From positions 1,736,001 through 1,800,000 of the forward strand of contig NZ_CP035758.1 of assembly GCF_004208415.1 (NCBI RefSeq): DNA of 64,000 nucleotides, in the 5' to 3' direction. This DNA comes from Ktedonosporobacter rubrisoli. GTDB taxonomy: Bacteria > Chloroflexota > Ktedonobacteria > Ktedonobacterales > Ktedonobacteraceae. The notes beneath the pieces are model-generated. The model ran no database searches and was not told the origin of the DNA. It saw nothing but the letters and a program-made list of their open reading frames with translations. This document shows, in pieces, positions 9,287-17,967 of the stretch. The first letter of the stretch is position 1. Each line of letters opens with the position of its first letter. Position numbers and translations under genes: made by a program.

Positions 9287-10261
9287 TCACAAAAGGGAAA
9301 GTTTGAGAAGCTTTTCCGCATTGCTGTGAGCGATTTTTTCTTTATCGGCAGGGCTGATGGGGGCGCGCTCCAGAAATGCTCTCGCTTGCCCTCCATCCTG
9401 AAAAGGATAATCGGCTGAATAGAGAATGCGCTCAGCTCCCAGTACCTGCATGGTCAGCAGGAAAGGGGGAAGCGTAAACATCCCGCTGGGAGTAACATAC
9501 ATCTGCTGAAGGAAGTAGTCCGCCACAGGTCGCTGCAACTGGCGGGCGACAGGAGTCAGCGCCTCGGCAAAGCGAGCCAGGTAAAAGGGAATCATTTCTC
9601 CCCAGTGGCCGAGCAGAAGTTGGAGGCTGGGATAGCGATCGAAAACCCCACCCAGGATCATGCGCAGCGCGTGAATGCCCGTGTCCAGGTGCCATCCCCA
9701 GCCAAAGGTTGCAAAGCTTGCGCTGACGGCAGGATCAAAGCCAGCATAATAGGCATCCTGCACGGCACGGGCTGGCGGGGCTGGATGGACATAGAGGGGA
9801 ACCTCAAGCGTGGCAGCCGTTTCGAGCATGGGGCGAAACGCAGAATCATCCAAAAAGCTATTATTGGTTTGCCCGTAAATCATTGCTCCTTTGAAACCAA
9901 GGACGGTGACCGCGCGCTCTAATTCGCGAGCCGCTGCCTCTGGATCAAGGGTGGGCAAGGTCGCAAAGCCGACGAAACGATCGGGGTGGTTCCGAACGGT
10001 CTCGGCAAGCTGATCATTGATGGCTCGTGCCAGCGCGACCGCCTCAGCCGCCGGGATCTGCGCAAGACCCGCCGCAGTATGAGAGAGTACCTGGACATCG
10101 ATGCCCATGGCATCCATTTCTGCCAGACGATGAGCTCCTAAATCTTCAAGTTGCCTTGTGGGCGGTTGATAGAAATGTTCACGGGAAGCAGGCAGAAACC
10201 TGGCTATCGCTTTTTTGATTTCAGCTATTTCAAAATGCTCTTCCAGCGTAATGATCTTCAT
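9287..10261 (-). CDS. Amidohydrolase, gamma-resorcylate decarboxylase-like
   Basis: The start is placed at ATG 10261 (MKIITLEEHFE), preceded by AAGGAAGG; an in-frame start 45 bp upstream would run into the operators. The EEHF motif replaces the usual HxH of amidohydrolases, as in gamma-resorcylate (2,6-dihydroxybenzoate) decarboxylases. Other metal/active-site candidates are the His in VPLYVHPAPP, the His/Glu in LLGHWGEMIPFY, and the Asp in LYSADYPFQ. It probably carries out non-oxidative decarboxylation of a hydroxybenzoate or a related reaction. It is divergent from the TetR at 10379, with shared operators between them, so the TetR ligand is probably its substrate. Confidence 0.85.
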   Translation of the reverse strand: MKIITLEEHFEIAEIKKAIARFLPASREHFYQPPTRQLEDLGAHRLAEMDAMGIDVQVLSHTAAGLAQIPAAEAVALARAINDQLAETVRNHPDRFVGFATLPTLDPEAAARELERAVTVLGFKGAMIYGQTNNSFLDDSAFRPMLETAATLEVPLYVHPAPPARAVQDAYYAGFDPAVSASFATFGWGWHLDTGIHALRMILGGVFDRYPSLQLLLGHWGEMIPFYLARFAEALTPVARQLQRPVADYFLQQMYVTPSGMFTLPPFLLTMQVLGAERILYSADYPFQDGGQARAFLERAPISPADKEKIAHSNAEKLLKLSLL

Positions 10262-10281
10262 ATGTTTTTCCTTCCTTGCAC

Positions 10282-10304
10282 GAAAGCAAGCGTCACTTGC
10301 ATTC
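10282..10304. promoter_or_regulatory. TetR operator, upstream copy (O1)
   Basis: Imperfect inverted repeat: GAAAGCAAGC (10282-10291), spacer GTC, ACTTGCATTC (10295-10304). It has the same layout as the perfect copy at 10328-10350, with two differences in the left arm. It lies between the -10 box and the start codon of the amidohydrolase, where bound repressor would block that gene. Confidence 0.65.
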
Positions 10305-10306
10305 AA

Positions 10307-10335
10307 ATTCTAACAGACACTTTGCCAGAATGCAA
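10307..10335 (-). promoter_or_regulatory. Promoter of the amidohydrolase gene
   Basis: On the minus strand TTGCAT (10335-10330) is followed, after a 17-bp spacer, by TAGAAT (10312-10307), a good sigma-70-type match. The -35 box lies inside the O2 palindrome, so it shares that operator with the TetR promoter. Confidence 0.6.
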
Positions 10336-10350
10336 GTAGCACTTGCATTC
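10328..10350. promoter_or_regulatory. TetR operator, perfect palindrome (O2)
   Basis: A perfect 10-bp inverted repeat: GAATGCAAGT (10328-10337), spacer AGC, ACTTGCATTC (10341-10350). TTGCAT occurs on both strands within it and serves as the -35 box of both divergent promoters. It is centred 46 bp from O1. It is probably bound by the product of 10379-11014. Confidence 0.75.
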
Positions 10351-10371
10351 ATAAAGAACCACTGATATACT
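10343..10371 (+). promoter_or_regulatory. Promoter of the TetR gene, leaderless geometry
   Basis: TTGCAT (10343-10348), 17-bp spacer, TATACT (10366-10371). Only 7 bp separate the -10 box from the ATG at 10379, so transcription should start at or next to the start codon. Confidence 0.6.
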
Positions 10372-10378
10372 CATAAGG

Positions 10379-11014
10379 ATGGAAGAAAGAACAGATGAAC
10401 CGTCAGGCAGAGAAAAGTCAGCATTCCCGCGTTCTGGGATAAGCGCCAGGAAACGCGGGGATGGCGTGCGCGCGGCAGTGCTTGCGGCCACCCTTGATCT
10501 GTTGGGTCAGCGCGGCTATGAGGCGATGACGACGAAAGATATTGCCTCTGTGGCCGGAGTCAACGAAGTTACCTTGTTTCGGCGCTGGGGAACCAAGGCG
10601 GCCATCGTGGCTGATGCGCTGCAATACTACAGCGCCACCGAGACGCCCACGCCAGATACCGGAAGCCTGCAAACCGATCTGCTGGAGTTGCTTCGTGGGA
10701 TTATCACGCGCATCCAGACTCCTTTAGGAAAAGTCATTGACCAGATTGTGGTAGGTCACTATCCACAACCGGAGCTTGAAGAGGTGCGCCGGGCCTATTG
10801 GCGAGATCGCTTCAACAGAGCCGAAGCGCTCATTCAACGCGCCAAAGATCGCGGTGAACTTCCCGAGGAGGTGAATGCGCACTTTCTGGTGGAAGCTGCG
10901 ATTGGACCAATCCTGGTGCGCGCGAATGCCACAGATCAACCGCTTGATGAGCAACTCCCCGAGCAGATTGTGGCGCTTCTCCTCTTTGGTGCCAGGAGCA
11001 CAAAGGGATCTTGA
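10379..11014 (+). CDS. TetR/AcrR-family repressor
   Basis: Residues about 22-70 form the TetR HTH domain (VRAAVLAATLDLLGQRGYEA, then TTKDIASVAGVNEVTLFRRW). The C-terminal ligand/dimer domain carries HxxxPELEEVRRAYW-like helices of the TetR_C subgroup. The ATG at 10379 directly follows the promoter with only an AAGG against it, so translation is probably leaderless; a later GTG start would cut into the HTH. It is divergent from the amidohydrolase and likely represses both genes through O1/O2. Confidence 0.85.
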   Translation: MEERTDEPSGREKSAFPRSGISARKRGDGVRAAVLAATLDLLGQRGYEAMTTKDIASVAGVNEVTLFRRWGTKAAIVADALQYYSATETPTPDTGSLQTDLLELLRGIITRIQTPLGKVIDQIVVGHYPQPELEEVRRAYWRDRFNRAEALIQRAKDRGELPEEVNAHFLVEAAIGPILVRANATDQPLDEQLPEQIVALLLFGARSTKGS

Positions 11015-11130
11015 TGCGGCTGTCACAAGAGTAGAATGGGCTGAGAGCGCGCCATTCCTCGCAGATAAGCTCATAATCGAATAATCGCATATTTCAGTGG
11101 CCGTAGTTTTTCACCTTTCTGGCAGATTTA

Positions 11131-12351
11131 TTAATTCAGACGATGAAGAGAAGGCACAAGAAGGCCAAGCACCGCACTCAGGAGTGTTACTAAGCCTGCA
11201 AACACAAAAAGGACTTGAATAGTTGTGGCATCGGCAATTAATCCTGAGATGAAGAGAGAAAATGGCGTAAGCCCCATACTCGCTAGCATGAAGAAGCTCA
11301 TCATTCTTCCCATCATCTCTTTGGCAACATTGGCCTGGATAAGTGAAAGTAGAAGAACTGAGAGCATGCCATTGAGAGCACCTGCACTTGCAAGGCATAA
11401 CATCGCAAGCGGCAAGGGAGTAAATACGACTCCAGCGAGAAAAGGAGCTTCTGCAATTTGAATAAGACAGAAGAACCAGCCTCGATGCCTGCGAATTTGA
11501 AAAATAGCCGGAGAAAGGATACCGAGAGCAGACCCAACGCCAAAGCTCCACACTAAGAGACTGTACCCTTGAGCGTTATTATGGAGCACATTTTTCGCAA
11601 GCAATGGGAGGCCTATCGTTATTGGTCCAATACAAGCGATTGCTGCACAAGCATCGAGCAACAAAAGTGCCACCAACCACGGAATCAGTCTCAAGTGCAG
11701 AAAACCTTGCCAGGCATTCGAGAAGAGCGAAGTTTTCCTGTTTGGTGCTGCGTACTGTTGTGGTGTAATAAACAAGGTTGCCAGAACAGAAAGAGCGAAG
11801 GAAAGCGAATTGAGGGCAAATGCCATTGCTGGATTACTATGTGCAATCAGAATCCCAGCAGGTATTGCACCAAGAAGCGTTCCAAATTTTGAGGTTAATT
11901 CCATTAGTGAGTTGGCGCCATCAAGAGTTTCTTGGGGCGCCAGTTGTGGAACCATACTCCTTCTTGCAGGACGGAATATCCCATTAGCAACACTATGAAA
12001 GATGAGGATCATAAAGAGCAACCACAAGGATAAATGGCCATTCATGGCAAGGAGAGCTATGATCCCCGACGTCATCATTCGAGTAAGGTCAGAAATAAGG
12101 ATGATGATGCGGCTATTATAGCGATCAATAAGGACGCCGCCTCCCAGCGTCATCAAGGCCTGAGGGATAGTAAGGATCAGCATAGTATATGCTAAATCCA
12201 GGGGAGAGCCTTTGAGGAGGAGTACAAGCCAGGTTACCGCAACAGTTTGAAAGGGGTTTCCAATGGCTGAGATGGTTTGACCAATCCAAAGCAAGAAAAA
12301 GTCGCGAATGAACAGGGGAGCTATCAGCCGCTTTACCGCAAATCCTTGCAA
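11131..12351 (-). CDS. MFS transporter (MFS_3-type exporter)
   Basis: 406 residues with about 11-12 hydrophobic helices. The loop between helices 2 and 3 is VLIDRYNSRIIILISDLTR, the family A-motif position. The TTG start at 12351 has GGAG 7 bp upstream. It resembles enterobactin-exporter/MFS_3-type proteins (RDFFLLWIGQTISAIGNPF at the N-terminus). Its codons look more AT-rich than neighbouring genes, which hints at separate ancestry. It is convergent with the TetR at 10379, no regulator abuts its 5' side, and the substrate is unknown. Confidence 0.8.
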   Translation of the reverse strand: MQGFAVKRLIAPLFIRDFFLLWIGQTISAIGNPFQTVAVTWLVLLLKGSPLDLAYTMLILTIPQALMTLGGGVLIDRYNSRIIILISDLTRMMTSGIIALLAMNGHLSLWLLFMILIFHSVANGIFRPARRSMVPQLAPQETLDGANSLMELTSKFGTLLGAIPAGILIAHSNPAMAFALNSLSFALSVLATLFITPQQYAAPNRKTSLFSNAWQGFLHLRLIPWLVALLLLDACAAIACIGPITIGLPLLAKNVLHNNAQGYSLLVWSFGVGSALGILSPAIFQIRRHRGWFFCLIQIAEAPFLAGVVFTPLPLAMLCLASAGALNGMLSVLLLSLIQANVAKEMMGRMMSFFMLASMGLTPFSLFISGLIADATTIQVLFVFAGLVTLLSAVLGLLVPSLHRLN

Positions 12352-12654
12352 CTCTTTACTCCATTCTGCGAAAGCGAAGTGTGCATAAAATTATAACTGA
12401 ACCAAATATATACTGTCAATCCTGATAGCGTTTTTAAGAATCTTATGTCTAATTGTTCATTGAGCTTGAAACAAATATATTGCTGAAAATATATATAAGA
12501 GTTTCTAATACTAGAAAACAATATAAACCAAAAAGCTTTTAAATAAACCTAAATATAAGTAGTACTTGCTTCAGCCAAATAGACATTTTTTGCCAAGCCT
12601 TCTCATTTGATTTGAGGTCGAGGCGAGACATGTTTTGAAACGCAGTCCAATCAG
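12352..12654. other. AT-rich intergenic stretch
   Basis: Noncoding as far as can be seen: the promoter region of the MFS gene at 11131-12351 and the 3' flank of a decayed SDR gene. It is clearly richer in A and T than the surrounding genes. No palindrome of note was found. Confidence 0.5.
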
Positions 12655-12942
12655 AACTATCGCCTTCAAGGCCCCCAGCAATTTGCACCTCTTGTTCTTT
12701 ACTCCCGAGCAGCGCTTTGTGCCAGGCAACCTTGAAGAGAAGGCCGCGTCTCCCCATAGGGATTGCGTTTTTGATGAGCTGCTTCTGTGTTAATCGGGCC
12801 AGGAGCAACAACGTTGACACGGATATGGCGATCTCGCAAGTTTGTACATAAGCCCCCTCAGAGACGAAGCGCTGCGCAGCAGCAAGCCCAATGCCTGAAC
12901 TTCCCCGGTAATGATGGCAACTTTCCCTTCAAAGCTGTTCAT
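12655..12942 (-). pseudogene. Decayed short-chain dehydrogenase
   Basis: Minus-strand SDR remains in three frames. From ATG 12942 (GGAG upstream) comes NSFEGKVAIITG. After a frameshift follows GIGLAAAQRFVSEGAYV, the glycine motif plus helix. The central part, including the catalytic Ser/Tyr/Lys, is missing. Then RHIRVNVVAPGPINTEA, and in a further frame AIPMGRRG and VAW, as at SDR C-termini. About 290 bp remain of an expected 750. It cannot make an active enzyme. The lower limit is approximate. Confidence 0.75.
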
Positions 12943-12995
12943 ATCATATTCTCCATATCTTTTTAGGAGTTAACAAATCGTGAAAGCCAGCTATA

Positions 12996-14261
12996 CTAAC
13001 TTCTTTCTCTGCTTGATGCTAGCTCATGCCGTCTCTTGAGAAGCGGAAGTGCGATCAAGAGGCAGAGAATGGCGAGGAAGGTGATGAGCGAAGCTGAGGC
13101 ATATGCCTGAAAAGGTCCCCATGCGGCATAGACGAAGCCGCCAACAAGTGGCCCGACAACCCATCCAAGCGCTTGCAGCGATTGGGTTGCTCCACTCACA
13201 CGACCCTGTTCGTGCTGTCCAACCATTTCGGAGATGAGCCCGCGCAAAGCGTTTTCAACCAGGCTGCCCGAACCTGCGAAGAGGATGATACCAATAAGCA
13301 GGATAAGCGGTATGGCAAGAAACGCGAGGGAACCAAGCACAAGGTAGCTGAGGCAGACAAGCGCCAGGGCGATGAGTGCGAGCCTGATATTTCTCAGCCT
13401 GGCGAGGAGCCAGCCGACCAGCACTCCCTGGACGAGAATGTCTACAGCGCCGACCAGGGTGACAGCAAGGCCAGCCTGGGTGGCATTGAAGCCAAGGCTG
13501 TCTTTCATCAAGACCGTGAGGGTTGTCTGCAACATGCTCACCGGGAAAGCATACAAGAACCAGGCCAGCAAGAGCCAGCGCATGTTCGCCCAACGAAATG
13601 CGGAGGCCAGTTGTTTCAAAGGATTGAGTTCGCTCACGGCAAGGGAGATGATGCGGTGCTCTTTGGGCAAACTCTCTGGAAGCAAGAAGTACCCACAGAC
13701 GAGCGTCAGCAGGAGAAGGCCAGCGGCGGCAATAAAGGGGACGCGGTAGTTGATAGTTGCTAGCAGTCCACCAAGAGCAGGGCCAATGAGTGAGCCGACT
13801 CCTGCCGCACTGCCCAGCATACCGAAGTACTTGCCGCGATCCTCTGGTTTCGTGATGTCAGCGATATAGCCGAACAAGATGCTGATGTTGCCGCCTGTCA
13901 GGCCGTCGATGATGCGGCCGAGAAAGAGCAGCCAGAGCGCACCGCCAAGGCCGAAGATGAGATAGCCGATCGCGGAACCAAGCAGACAGATGAAGAGAAT
14001 GGGGCGTCGTCCAAAACGGTCGGAAAGCACGCCCAAACCTGGTGCAGCGATCAACTGGCAGAGACCATAGGCAGCGGTGAGCCAGCCTACGATGGCTGCG
14101 AGATTCGTCGCGTGAGCCAGGTATTCTAACGTGAGAAACGGAACAAGAGGGACAATGATTGTCATCCCCATTGTGTTAAGGAGTGCGATAACCAGAAGAA
14201 GCACGAAAGATGTGCGTCCTACAGATGTGTTCGAGTTTGTAGGACTTGCTAACTTGTTCAT
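12996..14261 (-). CDS. MFS drug/tetracycline-type exporter
   Basis: 421 residues and 12 probable membrane helices. The TetA-like layout includes GVLSDRFGRRPILF (motif A, helix 2-3 loop), IDGLTGGNISILFGYIADIT (after helix 4) and GMLGSAAGVGSLIGPALGGLL (motif C of antiporters). Proton-coupled export of a lipophilic drug is likely; the substrate cannot be told. It starts at ATG 14261 with a weak ribosome site (AAAGG, distant). An inverted repeat at 14294-14318 lies just upstream. The C-terminal end is basic and cytoplasmic. Confidence 0.85.
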   Translation of the reverse strand: MNKLASPTNSNTSVGRTSFVLLLVIALLNTMGMTIIVPLVPFLTLEYLAHATNLAAIVGWLTAAYGLCQLIAAPGLGVLSDRFGRRPILFICLLGSAIGYLIFGLGGALWLLFLGRIIDGLTGGNISILFGYIADITKPEDRGKYFGMLGSAAGVGSLIGPALGGLLATINYRVPFIAAAGLLLLTLVCGYFLLPESLPKEHRIISLAVSELNPLKQLASAFRWANMRWLLLAWFLYAFPVSMLQTTLTVLMKDSLGFNATQAGLAVTLVGAVDILVQGVLVGWLLARLRNIRLALIALALVCLSYLVLGSLAFLAIPLILLIGIILFAGSGSLVENALRGLISEMVGQHEQGRVSGATQSLQALGWVVGPLVGGFVYAAWGPFQAYASASLITFLAILCLLIALPLLKRRHELASSRERS

Positions 14262-14760
14262 AGAGAAGCTCTACCTTTGCAAAAAAGTCTATCCTACTAC
14301 TTCCAGATGGAGTAGTAGCATGAACCTTTTCAAACAAGTTCGAGCTGTCTCGCGCGATGATACGCTGCACACCTGTTTACGAAGAGTCTGTCTGGAGAAG
14401 AAGAGATCGTGCGTGTCCACAAAGAGACGACACGGGAGAGCGCGTCTTTGCTCTTCATCCTCGCTGTGCGCCGCAGGCGGCGCTAACACCTTCGCACAAT
14501 GAGCAAGAATGCTGACGACGGATGCTCGTTGGAAGGGGTCTCAACATTCCATCCTTGCTTCATCGATATATTTACTGTTTGCTTTTTGAAAAGTTGGAGC
14601 GATCGTATCACAAGACGTTTCTGCCTGTCAAGCGTTATTTCTTCTGCCCGCTTGGCGAGATCTAGCGGGAAATTGCGTCGAGACCCCGAAGGGATCAACT
14701 ACCTTCTGGCCTACCCTGATCGGAGCTTTGTGCCATGCTCTCCCCTGATAACGCTTGTGT
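14262..14760. other. 500-bp intergenic region without a recognisable gene
   Basis: Between the MFS start and the 3' end of the TetR gene, both on the minus strand. Next to the MFS gene is the inverted repeat at 14294-14318. The rest holds only short overlapping frames with no family resemblance, and no repeats or RNA genes were recognised. Confidence 0.5.
14294..14318. promoter_or_regulatory. Inverted repeat upstream of the MFS exporter
   Basis: CTACTAC (14294-14300) and GTAGTAG (14312-14318) flank TTCCAGATGGA, itself partly symmetric (TCC/GGA). It lies 33 bp upstream of the exporter ATG on the minus strand. It may be an operator or a 5'-UTR hairpin. Confidence 0.4.
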
Positions 14761-15354
14761 TCAATCCATATCAAAGGCAAACGGCTCTTTACCTCGACTT
14801 AATTGAGACCAGTGGTGCGCAAGCTCTTCGGCTGAAATGGGAGTCTCATTCTCAAGCCACCAGGTTGCCAGGGCAAGAAGCGCGCCAGCATAAAATTGCG
14901 CGATAACAGGCAAAGGATTGTTGAAACGCCGCCCTTCTCTCTGGGTCTGCTCCAGCTTTAGCTCCATTTGTTCAGCAATCTGACGGCGCAGCAAGGTGGA
15001 AAGCTGTTTCTCTTCTTTGCCTATCAGAAGCAATTTATAGTAATGCCGATGCTCAGCCATCGTTTCAAGTATTTGCCTGGATAATTGTTCTCCCTCCTCT
15101 GAAGTTGCTGCACGTAGCAGCTTTTTCTCGAAGAGCTCCTGATCGTATTTCATGCCATAGGTAAATAGCTCATATTTATTCTCGAAGTGTTTATAAAAGG
15201 TGGTACGGTTAAGCAGAGCTTCCTCACAGATATCGGTTACGCTGATGTTCTCCAGCGAGCGCTCTTGCAACAGCTTCAGCAGCGCCTCCCAGAGAAGTTT
15301 ACGCGTCCGCCTGACTCTGCGATCTTCCGACGAATTTGCGACGTTTTTCGACAT
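14761..15354 (-). CDS. TetR-family regulator
   Basis: The start is placed at ATG 15354 because GGGAGGTAGGC abuts it; a start 30 bp upstream lacks this site. HTH: RKLLWEALLKLLQERSLENI and SVTDICEEALLNRTTFYKHF (about residues 15-55). The C-terminal domain (YKLLLIGKEEKQLSTLLRRQ, LATWWLENETPISAEELA) matches the TetR_C group common in Firmicutes and Chloroflexota. It is divergent from the flavin monooxygenase at 15524 and probably controls that gene; an inverted repeat lies between them. Confidence 0.85.
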   Translation of the reverse strand: MSKNVANSSEDRRVRRTRKLLWEALLKLLQERSLENISVTDICEEALLNRTTFYKHFENKYELFTYGMKYDQELFEKKLLRAATSEEGEQLSRQILETMAEHRHYYKLLLIGKEEKQLSTLLRRQIAEQMELKLEQTQREGRRFNNPLPVIAQFYAGALLALATWWLENETPISAEELAHHWSQLSRGKEPFAFDMD

Positions 15355-15397
15355 GCCTACCTCCCAGTATTGTTTAGTCGACATAAGCGAGCCTTTT

Positions 15398-15415
15398 GCT
15401 GATTGACTTATCAGC
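15398..15415. promoter_or_regulatory. Candidate operator between TetR and flavoprotein genes
   Basis: GCTGAT (15398-15403), spacer TGACTT, ATCAGC (15410-15415): a perfect 6-bp inverted repeat in the 169-bp divergent promoter region. TetR operators are often of this size. The evidence is positional only. Confidence 0.4.
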
Positions 15416-15523
15416 TTCTGGCTCGTACCCTTAAAAGAGACGACTGTCGATAATTATAACACATGTCGCCATAGCAGTGATCATGTTGGTCGCCGAAAAA
15501 GAGTAAGAAAGGTGCATAGAGAT

Positions 15524-17068
15524 ATGCAGGATGAAACAGCAGGGAAGCACGAAAAACAACAGCAGGCAGTAATAATCGGTGCGAGCATAGCTGGCTTGCT
15601 GGCAGCGCGAGTACTAACGCAGTATTATGAGCAGGTGCTGATTATCGAACGGGACGCACTGCCAGCAGAGCCCCGGCCGCGTGCTGGCGTGCCTCAGTCA
15701 CACCATCTCCATCGCTTGCTGCCCCGCGGCAAGATGATTCTTGAGCGCCTGTTTCCGGGCTTTCTTGATAGCTTGCTTGAACAGGGAGCCTTCCCAATGG
15801 AGCATACCAACAGTCTTCTGATTGCCAAGGATGGACGCACCACACTCAGCGCTCCAAGCATGATGGGCAAGGAGGCAACTTGTAGCCGGGCCATGCTGGA
15901 ATGGGAAATACGGAGGCGCGTGCAGGCCCAAGCGGGAGTACGTTTTCTGGCTCGTAAGGACGTGATAGGCCTCATCCCGTCAGCTGATCGGAAGCACATC
16001 ACCGGAATCCAACTGCGTGAGCACGGACAACTCGCCGAGCAGACAAGCGTACGGGCTGATTTAATCATTGATGCCAGTGGACGCTCCTCCAAGCTTACCC
16101 ACTGGCTCCAGGAACTGGGCTATCATCTGCCCGAGGATGAGCAGGTACATTCCGCAATTGGCTATAGCACGCGCTATTACAAGTTCGCGACTGGCACATA
16201 TCCCGAGTGGAGTGCCTTGTTCAAATTCTTCGCTCAGAGCGATGGAGTCGCCTATCAGCGCATTGAGGACGACACCTGCGCCGTGATCATTGGCAACATC
16301 GGCGGCCATTATCCTCCTACTGATGCTACGGCGTTTGAGCAACGACTCGCCGATAGCCTTGGGTCGTACCTCCCCAAACTGTTGCAAGGCGCTCAGCCGC
16401 TGGGCGATCCGCGCGGCTATCGTATCCCGATGTGTGTGCGTCATCACTTTGAGCAGATGGAGGATTGGCCCGGTGGCCTGCTGGTCATGGGAGATGCCTT
16501 CTGCAATTTTGATCCCATTTATGGACAAGGCATGAGCGTAGCTGCGATTGAGGCCGAGACCCTTGAGCGCTGCTTGTATGAGCAGCAAGGCCATATTCAG
16601 CCCGGCTTTGAACGGTACGTACTTCAGCGCATGCAGGAAACCATTGCTCCGGCCTGGTGGCTTAGTAGCATCTCTGATCTCAATTCGCCTGGAGTTACCT
16701 ATACCGGCCCCTCGCCTATACGGAGCGTCAGGCTGATCCAATTGTACCTTGACCTGTACCTTAAAAATGGCATGCTACATGATCGGGAACTGTACCAAAA
16801 AGGCCTGGCGGAGCAAGCGTACTTGCCCAGGTACCTTATGATGAACGGACTGCTCATCTCACCGCGCGAAGTGATCAATGCGCGCATGCTTGCCAATCTA
16901 CTTGCCTTTGCTGAAGCTTCTGACGAGCAAAAGCTATTGACAGCCTTTTGTCAGGACTATCCCGGGAGCATTGAGCAGGTATTCGATGAGGCCATCCCCG
17001 ACTTTTCCTTGTCTTTTGAAGGACTGCCAGACTTTGCGCCTACAGAAGAAGTCCCGGTGTATCAGTAG
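15524..17068 (+). CDS. FAD-dependent monooxygenase/oxidoreductase
   Basis: Start ATG 15524 with AGAAAGG 11 bp upstream; GTG 15512 is an in-frame alternative that overlaps the ribosome site. An N-terminal Rossmann FAD site reads VIIGASIAGLLAARVL (G-x-S-x-A-G variant of GxGxxG), then IERD, a second FAD contact GVPQSHHLHRLLPRG, and the GD motif LLVMGDAFCNFDPIYGQGMS (ribityl binding). About 514 residues, the length of geranylgeranyl-reductase/PHBH-like oxidoreductases. It probably hydroxylates or epoxidises a hydrophobic compound. It is followed 29 bp later by an epoxide-hydrolase-like gene, which suggests an epoxidation-hydrolysis pair. Confidence 0.8.
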   Translation: MQDETAGKHEKQQQAVIIGASIAGLLAARVLTQYYEQVLIIERDALPAEPRPRAGVPQSHHLHRLLPRGKMILERLFPGFLDSLLEQGAFPMEHTNSLLIAKDGRTTLSAPSMMGKEATCSRAMLEWEIRRRVQAQAGVRFLARKDVIGLIPSADRKHITGIQLREHGQLAEQTSVRADLIIDASGRSSKLTHWLQELGYHLPEDEQVHSAIGYSTRYYKFATGTYPEWSALFKFFAQSDGVAYQRIEDDTCAVIIGNIGGHYPPTDATAFEQRLADSLGSYLPKLLQGAQPLGDPRGYRIPMCVRHHFEQMEDWPGGLLVMGDAFCNFDPIYGQGMSVAAIEAETLERCLYEQQGHIQPGFERYVLQRMQETIAPAWWLSSISDLNSPGVTYTGPSPIRSVRLIQLYLDLYLKNGMLHDRELYQKGLAEQAYLPRYLMMNGLLISPREVINARMLANLLAFAEASDEQKLLTAFCQDYPGSIEQVFDEAIPDFSLSFEGLPDFAPTEEVPVYQ

Positions 17069-17097
17069 TCTGACCATTTGCCGCAAGAAAGGTTCAT

Positions 17098-17967
17098 ATG
17101 TCTATGGAACAATCAACTGAAAAAGTGACAGTCGAGAATCTTGAGCAGCATGTGCAGCATGATTATGCCGATAATGACGGGGTGAAAATCCACTATGTCA
17201 GTTTAGGAAATGGCCCCCTGCTGGTGATGATCCATGGTTTTCCCGATTTCTGGTACTCGTGGCGTTATCAGATGGTGGCTCTGGCTCCACACTACCGGGT
17301 GGTGGCCTTGGACCAGCGCGGCTATAACCTTAGCGATAAGCCAAAGGCCCGTGAACATTACGCCATGCCGTATCTGGTTAGGGATGTGCTGGCAGTGATC
17401 CAGGCCTGTGGCAAGCAGAGTGCGATTGTGCTTGGGCATGATTGGGGTGGGGCAGTGGCCTGGCAGGTGGCGATTCAGCATCCCGAAGCCACTGAGAAGC
17501 TGGTGATTTTGAATCTCCCTCATATGCGTAATATGCGGCGTGAACTGGCACGGAACCAGGAACAACGGCGCAATAGCCAGTATGCTCGTAACTTCCAGCA
17601 GGAGGATGCTCATCTAAAAATCACTCCTGAGAGCTTGACCCGCTGGGTCGGGGATGAAGGCACGCGAGCCCGCTATAGAGAAGCGATTGAGCGTTCCAGC
17701 ATCGAGGGCATGCTCAACTACTATAAAATGAATTACCCTCGTGAGCCTTACGAAGAAGACAGCTCACCGGTGGTGAAGGTCAAAGCGCCAGTCTTACAGT
17801 TTCATGGTTTGTAAGATACCGTTTTGCTCCCAGAGACTCTCAATGACACCTGGCAGTTGGTTGCGCAGAGCTATACCCTGGTAACCGAGCCGAATGCTGG
17901 CCATTTTATCCAGCATGATGCGCCGGAGCTAGTGTCTCGCACGCTGCTGAGCTGGTTGGCACAATAG
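17098..17967 (+). pseudogene. Alpha/beta hydrolase (epoxide-hydrolase-like) with in-frame stop
   Basis: The frame from ATG 17098 shows the oxyanion [21 protein letters not shown], and the nucleophile elbow [10 protein letters not shown] (Asp nucleophile as in epoxide hydrolases and dehalogenases). It stops at TAA 17812-17814 after VLQFHGL. Reading on in the same frame gives DTVLLPETL, the catalytic acid region, and AGHFIQHD, the catalytic His, to a natural stop at 17967. A single codon change (for example AAA to TAA) has therefore split one 289-codon gene. The truncated product lacks the catalytic His and should be inactive unless the stop is read through. Confidence 0.8.

Noticed and set aside
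12539..12820. A 93-codon minus-strand open frame
   Set aside because: Part of it carries the C-terminal motif of the decayed SDR (PMGRRG) and it is better explained as part of that remnant; the rest has no family resemblance.
14262..14760. Several overlapping short frames in the 500-bp gap
   Set aside because: None shows a motif or a ribosome site; left as noncoding.
15376..15472. Repeated TGTCG-type words in the TetR/flavoprotein promoter region as operators
   Set aside because: The copies differ in flanks and spacing, so the signal is too weak; the 15398-15415 inverted repeat is preferred.
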